This document shows, piece after piece, positions 32,416 to 37,626 of a DNA stretch of 37,626 nt. The notes below the pieces were generated by a model. That model had not been told where the DNA came from, did no database searches, and was given only the letters and a program-made list of their open reading frames with translations. The number at the start of each line of letters is the position of its first letter. The stretch's first letter is position 1. Origin of the DNA: Bacteriovoracaceae bacterium (GTDB taxonomy: Bacteria > Bdellovibrionota > Bacteriovoracia > Bacteriovoracales > Bacteriovoracaceae); assembly GCA_023701435.1 (NCBI GenBank), contig JAMPXB010000028.1, forward strand, positions 1-37,626, given 5' to 3'. Made by a program: the position numbers and the translations under genes.

Positions 32416-32766
32416 ATGAAATTCCTGATCGTTTTTATCCTCATTACAGGATCGGCCTTTGCCAAATGTGATATCGAGCCTCTTAAAAAAGAAATCATCA
32501 CTGAGTATAAAACCAATCTCCCCGTCTCCAATGAGAAAGGAGAAATTGGCCACGCCAAAGCTAAGAATTTTGTGGTTGCAGATTATTTCTTGAAAATGAA
32601 TAACGATAATTTACTGATCGCCAACTTTGATCTTGATATCAAATGGTTAAATGGAAAAAAACAAACGGTAAAAACTCTGGTCGTTGCCACGGTCAATCCA
32701 AGAACCTGTGCCATTGAAAGTTTTGATAATGGTAAGAATGTAAGCTCTTCAACCGGCCATAAATAG
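32416..32766 (+). CDS. Small exported protein of unknown function
   Basis: The 116-residue precursor has a signal peptide (MKFLIVFILITGSAFA). The mature part of about 100 residues has two Cys (AKCDIE and PRTCAIE) and a beta-rich pattern (LLIANFDLDIKWLNG, VKTLVVATVN). No family is recognised. AGGAGG immediately precedes the ATG and is strong. The gene is followed by a hairpin shared with the convergent exoribonuclease gene. Confidence 0.75.
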   Translation: MKFLIVFILITGSAFAKCDIEPLKKEIITEYKTNLPVSNEKGEIGHAKAKNFVVADYFLKMNNDNLLIANFDLDIKWLNGKKQTVKTLVVATVNPRTCAIESFDNGKNVSSSTGHK

Positions 32767-32791
32767 GAAGGGCCCACAGGCCCCTTCCTTT
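32765..32791. terminator. Terminator between convergent genes
   Basis: AGGAAGGGCC (32765-32774) pairs with GG-CCCTTCCT (32779-32789, one C bulge) around CACA. A short T-run follows on the plus strand. Confidence 0.7.
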
Positions 32792-33863
32792 ATTCTTCTA
32801 TTTTAAAATTACCCAGCATTTTTCCAAGGCTCGTTTTCGGCTCAGTGACGCTCTTTTTTTTGGGTTCAACTTTTTCTTCGTAATGAGGTTCTTCATCCTG
32901 AATATATTCCGGATAAAAAGGCAGCTCTGATTTGTATACAATGCGATCAAGATGCTTAACATAACCCGACCAATTGCCGGTTGTTGAATCAGACTTCCGG
33001 ATAATATCAAACGATCCCATTTTAGAGTCCATCAAATCAATCAGATGTACCAGGTAGGCTTCTGATGTTTGAGGAATCTTAGGTGAGCCGTATTCATACT
33101 CCCCATGATGGGCAAGAAGAATATGTTTTATATGGGTCTTCATGTAGTGAGGAAAGTTTTTAATTCTATAAGAGAAGCGGTCAACAATCTCCAATCCCTT
33201 CACCAGGTGACCGACGAGTTTCCCTTCTTCCGTATATTCGACATTCACTCCGTCTGTGAGTTCGTAAATTTTACAAAGATCATGCAGAATGCATCCGGCG
33301 ACCACATAGTTCTCATTAACTCTATAATGCTTAGAAAGAGTCAGGGCCAGCTCCGTACAGGAAAGAATGTGTTCTAAAAGACCCGATTTATAGGCATGGT
33401 GAATGGATTTACCTGCCTGCCAAGTTTTTAACCGGCGGGCAATTTCTCCATCAGTGATGATGTTTCTTAACAGGTCCCGAATATAAACATCATTTAGACC
33501 ATCAACAATATTTAAGAGTCTTTTATACATAACCTCAGGGTCAGCACTAGACTTCATGATAAAGTCATCCAGATTCACATCGTCCTGGGAGATTTTCTCG
33601 ATGTGGGAAACAATAAACTGCTTGCGCCCCTGATAAAAATTAAGCTTTCCTTTAACCCGGACAAAAGAGTTCTTAGTGATCTCCCTCTCCACTTCAGCTG
33701 AATACTGCCAAAGACGGGATTCCAGATCGCCGGTGGCGTCTGACAGGATAATATTGAAGTACTTCTTGCCGTCCTTGCCCTCCATGGTATTGAAGATCTT
33801 GACCAGAAAAATGGACGTGATTTCGTCTTTACCCTGTAAATCGGAGATAAAAAGTTTTGTCAT
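32790..33863 (-). CDS. YhaM-type 3'-5' exoribonuclease
   Basis: The 357-residue cytoplasmic protein has the YhaM layout: an N-terminal OB-fold nucleic-acid-binding domain (about 15-90, KGKLNFYQGRKQFIVSHIEK) and a central HD phosphohydrolase domain (about 150-290). The HD ligands are seen as H165 (LLEHIL), H194-D195 (ILHDLCK), H219, H252-H253 (AHHGEYE) and D276 (LIDLMD). The C-terminal 60 residues are Lys/Glu/Pro-rich and probably disordered. YhaM degrades RNA from the 3' end with a metal. YhaM was first described in Gram-positive bacteria. Confidence 0.88.
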   Translation of the reverse strand: MTKLFISDLQGKDEITSIFLVKIFNTMEGKDGKKYFNIILSDATGDLESRLWQYSAEVEREITKNSFVRVKGKLNFYQGRKQFIVSHIEKISQDDVNLDDFIMKSSADPEVMYKRLLNIVDGLNDVYIRDLLRNIITDGEIARRLKTWQAGKSIHHAYKSGLLEHILSCTELALTLSKHYRVNENYVVAGCILHDLCKIYELTDGVNVEYTEEGKLVGHLVKGLEIVDRFSYRIKNFPHYMKTHIKHILLAHHGEYEYGSPKIPQTSEAYLVHLIDLMDSKMGSFDIIRKSDSTTGNWSGYVKHLDRIVYKSELPFYPEYIQDEEPHYEEKVEPKKKSVTEPKTSLGKMLGNFKIEE

Positions 33864-33997
33864 GTGGGGCTCGTGCGTTAAGTGCCTAAAATAAGGATTT
33901 CAGACTACACGGAAATACTGGAATCCGCTACACAAAACCTCTCGCTTGGAGTATGTTCTAAACGCCTAAAATATCTTAGTTTTGAATCATATCGATA

Positions 33998-34012
33998 GTC
34001 ACTGCCAGTGAC
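33998..34012. promoter_or_regulatory. Palindrome just upstream of the gap ribosome site
   Basis: GTCACTG-C-CAGTGAC is a perfect 7-1-7 palindrome four bases before the GAGGAG ribosome site of gap. It is a good operator candidate for the gap-pgk-tpiA unit; as RNA it could form a six-pair hairpin. Confidence 0.5.
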
Positions 34013-34024
34013 ATGAGGAGTCTT

Positions 34025-35053
34025 ATGAAAACAGTTAAAATTGGTGTCAACGGTGTTGGTCGTATCGGCAGAACAATTCTTCGCGCTTACTTTGATAGAA
34101 TTGATCGTGGTCTGGATACGCACATAGAAGTAGTGGGGATAAACAACCCGGGTGATCCGACTCCGTATATTCACCTTCTAAAGTACGACTCCCTTCATGG
34201 AAAACTTAAAGGCGAATTTTCTTATAATGCTGAAGCTCGTGAGATTTCTTATAACGGTCGCAAGATTAAATTCTTTGATAACCGTAACCCAGAAGAAATT
34301 GCCTGGGGCTCTTTGGGCACCCAAGTCGTTATCGACTGTACTGGCGTGTTTAAAGACAAAACAAAACTTAGCCTTCACATGAGAGACACAGTAAAGAAAG
34401 TCATCATGTGTGCTCCTGGTAAAGACTTGGATGGAACATTTGTCATCGGTATCAATACTGACAAATACGATGCTTCAAAACATCACGTTATCTCAAATGC
34501 TTCTTGTACTACGAACTGTCTTGCCCCAGTGGTTAAAGTTCTTCATGAAAACTTCGGTATCGTAAACGGTCTTATGACTACCGTTCACGCTTATACTTCA
34601 GACCAAAACCTACTAGATAATTCTCACTCTGATCTTCGCCGTGCCCGTGCAGCTGCCATGAGCATGATCCCGACTTCAACTGGTGCTGCAAAGGCCCTGG
34701 GTGAAGTTATTCCAGAGATGCTAGGTAAACTTGACGGGTATGCCGTTCGCGTTCCTACCCCGGACGTTTCAATGGTGGATTTGACTGTGACTCTTGAAAA
34801 GAAGGCTACAAAGCAAGAAATCAATGAAGCAATGAAAAAGGCTGCTAACGGCCATCTCAAAGGTGTACTCGGTTACTCTGAGGAAGAACTTGTTTCTATC
34901 GATTATATGGGTTCAACAGAATCTTCTTTCTTTGACTCTAAACTTACCAACGTCATTGGTAACACTGCCAAGATTGTCAGCTGGTATGACAATGAAGTTG
35001 GCTTTTCAAACCGAGTGATCGATTTAGCAAACTTCGTAGGCCAGAAACTTTAA
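34025..35053 (+). CDS. gap: Glyceraldehyde-3-phosphate dehydrogenase
   Basis: This glycolytic enzyme oxidises and phosphorylates glyceraldehyde-3-phosphate to 1,3-bisphosphoglycerate. The 342-residue protein has the Rossmann motif GVNGVGRIGR, the catalytic C161 in SNASCTTNCLAP and the phosphate-site TVHAYTSDQ. The residue that normally reads Asp in the NAD-specific motif IND is Asn (N41, in GINNPGDP), which is unusual. It begins at 34025 (MKTVKIG) with GAGGAG upstream; an in-frame ATG at 34013 overlaps a palindrome and lacks a ribosome site. It is first of the gap-pgk-tpiA cluster (spacing 8 and 3 bases). Confidence 0.97.
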   Translation: MKTVKIGVNGVGRIGRTILRAYFDRIDRGLDTHIEVVGINNPGDPTPYIHLLKYDSLHGKLKGEFSYNAEAREISYNGRKIKFFDNRNPEEIAWGSLGTQVVIDCTGVFKDKTKLSLHMRDTVKKVIMCAPGKDLDGTFVIGINTDKYDASKHHVISNASCTTNCLAPVVKVLHENFGIVNGLMTTVHAYTSDQNLLDNSHSDLRRARAAAMSMIPTSTGAAKALGEVIPEMLGKLDGYAVRVPTPDVSMVDLTVTLEKKATKQEINEAMKKAANGHLKGVLGYSEEELVSIDYMGSTESSFFDSKLTNVIGNTAKIVSWYDNEVGFSNRVIDLANFVGQKL

Positions 35054-35061
35054 GGATAAAT

Positions 35062-36249
35062 ATGCAACTCAAATCACTTCAGGAAGCAGATCTTAAAGGA
35101 AAGAAAGTTGTTGCTCGTTTCGACTTCAACGTTCCCCTGACCAAGACTGAACCAAGAACTATCACTGATACCAGCCGTATTGATCTGGCCATTCCAACAA
35201 TACGTATGATTCTTGAAAAAGGGGCTTCCAAACTGGTTATGATCAGCCATTTGGGACGTCCTGATGGACAACCTAACCCTAAATATTCACTTGAGCCGAT
35301 TGCGGAATACCTAGCTTCCAAGCTGGGTATTGATGTTATCTTGTCTGAATCTGCAGTTGATAACGGAATTAAAAACCTTCTGCAATTGCCGGAGACGAAG
35401 ATTGTTCTTCTTGAGAACATCCGCTTTATTCCAGGTGAAGAGAAAAATGACATGGAGCTGGCCGAGAAGCTCTCTCAGTATGGTGATATTTACGTGAATG
35501 ACGCTTTTGGCGCCGCTCACAGAAAACACTCTTCAACCCACGGCATCAATAACTTCTTCAAGGGCCGCGCTTTTGCTGGTCTGCTCATGAAAAAAGAAAT
35601 TGATTCACTTAGTACAATCCTGGAAAAGCCTGCTAAGCCTTTTGTTGCCGTCATTGGCGGTGCTAAAGTTTCGGATAAAATCAAAACAATTGAAAAGATG
35701 CTGGTTATGGTTGATACCCTCCTTATTGGCGGGGCCATGGCCTATCCATTCCTTAAGGCCAAGGGAGCAACTGTCGGTAAATCACTTTGCAGTGATGAAG
35801 ACGTTTCTCTGGCCAAGCAACTTCTGGCCGCCGACAAAGGTGGAAAGATTCAATTACCGAAAGACCATATCGTCTCTGAGGGCCTGGATAAAACTGCTGA
35901 AGTTTGCCACGGTGTAAGCATTCCTGAAGACAAAATGGGTCTGGATATCGGCCCTGATACCGTCAGAGCTTTTTCAGATCATTTAAAAACGGCAAAGACT
36001 ATTTTCTGGAACGGTCCAATGGGGCTTTTTGAATCAAAAAGTTTTGCTAAGGGTACTATGGCCATTGCTCACACAATTGCCCAGACCAATGCTTTTTCTG
36101 TCGTTGGTGGCGGTGACTCTGTGGCAGCAGTTATGCAATCGGGTGAAGCTGATAAGTTTTCACACGTCTCTACTGGCGGCGGAGCCTCTCTTGAGTATAT
36201 CGAAAAAGGCGAATTGCCAGGTATTCAGGCGCTTAAATACGGAGTGTAG
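35062..36249 (+). CDS. pgk: Phosphoglycerate kinase
   Basis: This enzyme makes ATP from 1,3-bisphosphoglycerate in glycolysis. The 395-residue protein is full-length with the family features: VVARFDFNVPL (substrate Arg and Asp region, near 18-26), ISHLGRPDG, NDAFGAAHRKHSST, AVIGGAKVSDK, the nucleotide-side FWNGPMGLFE, and VVGGGDSVAAV. AAGGA precedes the ATG. It lies eight bases behind gap and three before tpiA, so it is in the same transcript. Confidence 0.97.
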   Translation: MQLKSLQEADLKGKKVVARFDFNVPLTKTEPRTITDTSRIDLAIPTIRMILEKGASKLVMISHLGRPDGQPNPKYSLEPIAEYLASKLGIDVILSESAVDNGIKNLLQLPETKIVLLENIRFIPGEEKNDMELAEKLSQYGDIYVNDAFGAAHRKHSSTHGINNFFKGRAFAGLLMKKEIDSLSTILEKPAKPFVAVIGGAKVSDKIKTIEKMLVMVDTLLIGGAMAYPFLKAKGATVGKSLCSDEDVSLAKQLLAADKGGKIQLPKDHIVSEGLDKTAEVCHGVSIPEDKMGLDIGPDTVRAFSDHLKTAKTIFWNGPMGLFESKSFAKGTMAIAHTIAQTNAFSVVGGGDSVAAVMQSGEADKFSHVSTGGGASLEYIEKGELPGIQALKYGV

Positions 36250-36252
36250 TTT

Positions 36253-36990
36253 ATGAAAAAGCTCATGGTTGGAAACTGGAAAATGAACAAGACGGTTAAG
36301 GACTGCGCTGAGTTCTTTGAAATCTTCAATAAAGGTTTCACTGAAAAATGCGAAGCCTGGATCGCTTCTCAGGCCATTCACTTCCCTTTAGTAGAAGAAC
36401 TTAAAACAACTTCCACTAAGGCCGGACTACAAAACTGCTCAGAACATGTTGAGGGTGCCTATACCGGGGAAATCTCTCCTCGCGCACTTCGCGATATGAA
36501 CGGGCATTTCGTCATCCTTGGCCACTCTGAGCGACGCCAATATTTTGGAGAAACCTCCAGAAGTTTAAATGCCAAAATCCGCACCGCCCTTAAAGAAGGT
36601 CTGGCGGTTATTTACTGTGTGGGAGAAACTCTGCCGGAACGTGAAGCAGGCCATACCCTGTCTCTGATTGAAGACCAACTTCATCAGGGTTTAAATGATC
36701 AAAGCTTGGCAACTGCCGAGAACCTGATTATTGCTTATGAGCCTGTTTGGGCCATTGGAACCGGTAAAACGGCTTCCCCCGCCCAAGCTCAGGAAGTTCA
36801 TGCCCACATCCGTCAGATGCTTAAAAACAAGTATCCGAGCTTTGGGGACAAAACCCGAATTCTTTACGGCGGCAGCGTAAAACCTGATAACGTCACTGAA
36901 TTACTGGCCCAAAAGGACATTGATGGGGGTCTCGTGGGTGGGGCCAGCCTCAAGGCCAAAGATTTCTTGGCGCTCTGCGGAGATAAATAA
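36253..36990 (+). CDS. tpiA: Triosephosphate isomerase
   Basis: This enzyme interconverts dihydroxyacetone phosphate and glyceraldehyde-3-phosphate. The 245-residue protein has the catalytic K10 (GNWKMN), H91 (LGHSERR) and Glu in AYEPVWAIGTG, plus the phosphate-loop GGSV and VGGASL. GGAG at about 36240, inside the end of pgk, provides the ribosome site. It is third in the glycolytic cluster. Confidence 0.97.
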   Translation: MKKLMVGNWKMNKTVKDCAEFFEIFNKGFTEKCEAWIASQAIHFPLVEELKTTSTKAGLQNCSEHVEGAYTGEISPRALRDMNGHFVILGHSERRQYFGETSRSLNAKIRTALKEGLAVIYCVGETLPEREAGHTLSLIEDQLHQGLNDQSLATAENLIIAYEPVWAIGTGKTASPAQAQEVHAHIRQMLKNKYPSFGDKTRILYGGSVKPDNVTELLAQKDIDGGLVGGASLKAKDFLALCGDK

Positions 36991-37057
36991 AGCTTTTTAA
37001 TTTGCAAGCCTACGTAATTCTGTTAAAAATAATGTCTTAATTGGAGACTACTTTTTT

Positions 37058-37465
37058 ATGATCACTTTTTTAGTCGTTTTACACGTAATTATCTGTGCTC
37101 TCTTAGTTGTGACTGTCCTACTTCAGTTCGGTAAAGGAGCTGAAATGGGTGCTGTTATGGGTGGAGGAGCTTCACAAGCTGTCTTCTCTAGCTCTGCTAA
37201 GGGCAACTTCATGACCAAGCTTACAACGATTCTCGCCATTGGATTCATGGTGAACTCAATTATTCTTTCCACTGTAAAATCAAGAGAAGCGAAACGTTCT
37301 CTATTTGATAATGAAGCTCCGGTAGCTGCTCCACTCAATTCTGATGTGCAGGCCCTTGATACAAAGGCCATTGAGACAGCTCCAGCTGCAAACGAAGCCA
37401 CCGCTCCTGCAACGAATGATGCTGCAGCACCAGCGCCAACTCAACCTTCAACTGAACAACAATAA
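37058..37465 (+). CDS. secG: SecG, preprotein translocase subunit
   Basis: The 135-residue protein has the SecG layout: a first membrane span (MITFLVVLHVIICALLVVTVLL), the conserved loop GKGAEMGAVMGGGASQAVF and a second span (TKLTTILAIGFMVNSIIL). The C-terminal tail of about 55 residues is Ala/Pro/Thr-rich and longer than usual. SecG assists protein export with SecYE. GGAG precedes the ATG at a 12-base spacing. A possible promoter (TTGCAA at 37002-37007, weak -10 near 37025) could give it its own start, apart from tpiA. It is followed by hairpins and a strong terminator. Confidence 0.92.
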   Translation: MITFLVVLHVIICALLVVTVLLQFGKGAEMGAVMGGGASQAVFSSSAKGNFMTKLTTILAIGFMVNSIILSTVKSREAKRSLFDNEAPVAAPLNSDVQALDTKAIETAPAANEATAPATNDAAAPAPTQPSTEQQ

Positions 37466-37474
37466 AAAAAAGCC

Positions 37475-37503
37475 CCGGAAATGATCTGTACCCGGTTTTC
37501 CGG
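37475..37503 (+). repeat. Seven-pair hairpin after secG
   Basis: CCGGAAA (37475-37481) pairs with TTTCCGG (37497-37503) around a 15-base loop. It precedes the main terminator and has no T-run, so it may be part of the secG 3' RNA. Confidence 0.5.
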
Positions 37504-37528
37504 ACACAAAAAGAAAAGACCCTAACCA

Positions 37529-37561
37529 GAATCCCGGCACTCAGCCGGGGTTCTTTTTTTT
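37529..37561 (+). terminator. Strong rho-independent terminator after secG
   Basis: GAATCCCGGC (37529-37538) pairs with GCCGGGGTTC (37544-37553) with one G-U pair around ACTCA, followed by eight T. It ends the gap-pgk-tpiA-secG region. Confidence 0.92.
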
Positions 37562-37626
37562 AGTCCCCATTGAGGTCTTTGGTTATTGTAATAATCGATA
37601 TATTTAGCTGTTTCAATTACTAGTTC

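Noticed and set aside
36991..37057. Terminator between tpiA and secG
   Set aside because: Only AAAGCTTT is present, with no real stem or T-run, so no terminator is claimed.
1..37626. tRNA, rRNA or CRISPR array
   Set aside because: I found no cloverleaf with a CCA-type end, no rRNA core and no regularly spaced repeats.

Overview
The window is about 37.6 kb of moderately AT-rich Gram-negative chromosome with very tight gene packing. There are 43 supported protein genes, small gaps, and several convergent gene pairs whose stop codons overlap. The gene content suggests a member of the Bdellovibrionota, perhaps a Bacteriovorax/Peredibacter-like predator. This rests on the many small exported Cys-containing proteins, several secreted hydrolases, a PilZ protein, a VKOR-DsbA fusion, and a MinD-like ATPase next to a J-domain/HTH protein. 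No marker here fixes the taxon, so it is an inference. No tRNA, rRNA or CRISPR array was seen.

Layout. 1-148 is the 3' end of a group II intron (domains V and VI), abutting and apparently truncating a lipoprotein gene on the opposite strand. 756-7900 holds a PilZ protein, a four-repeat Cys-rich exported protein, a DUF937-TM-OmpA protein, an outer-membrane barrel, a secreted protein-glutaminase-like enzyme, a dienelactone hydrolase, a metallophosphoesterase and two small proteins. 7893-15323 is mostly minus strand: a penicillin-acylase-type Ntn hydrolase coupled to a PLA2-like protein, fumarase with an exported partner, an aspartate aminotransferase, a secreted endonuclease-like protein and a HIT protein. 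15433-20538 has a MATE transporter overlapping peptide deformylase, a hibernation factor, a NhaR-like LysR regulator and exported unknowns.

20675-22930 is a two-gene unit encoding a small exported protein and a secreted caspase-fold (clan CD-like) cysteine peptidase candidate. leuS follows, with a hairpin in its leader that places the Shine-Dalgarno in an internal loop. 26708-31841 is a six-gene plus-strand run: MinD-like ATPase, J/HTH protein, rluD, pgeF, VKOR-DsbA and tatD. After a small unknown gene, an exported protein and a YhaM-type exoribonuclease, the window ends with the lower-glycolysis cluster gap-pgk-tpiA followed by secG and a strong terminator.

How the genes work together. The housekeeping part covers triose-phosphate glycolysis, the TCA cycle (fumC), translation (leuS, def, hpf, rluD) and Sec export. 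The accessory part is dominated by exported hydrolases (glutaminase-like, PLA2-like, Ntn acylase, nuclease, caspase-like), consistent with, but not proof of, a life style that degrades other cells. The main second-look items are the intron-disrupted lipoprotein gene, the caspase-like operon, the glutaminase-like enzyme, the leuS leader hairpin, the probably leaderless MinD-like gene and several near-perfect palindromes upstream of genes.
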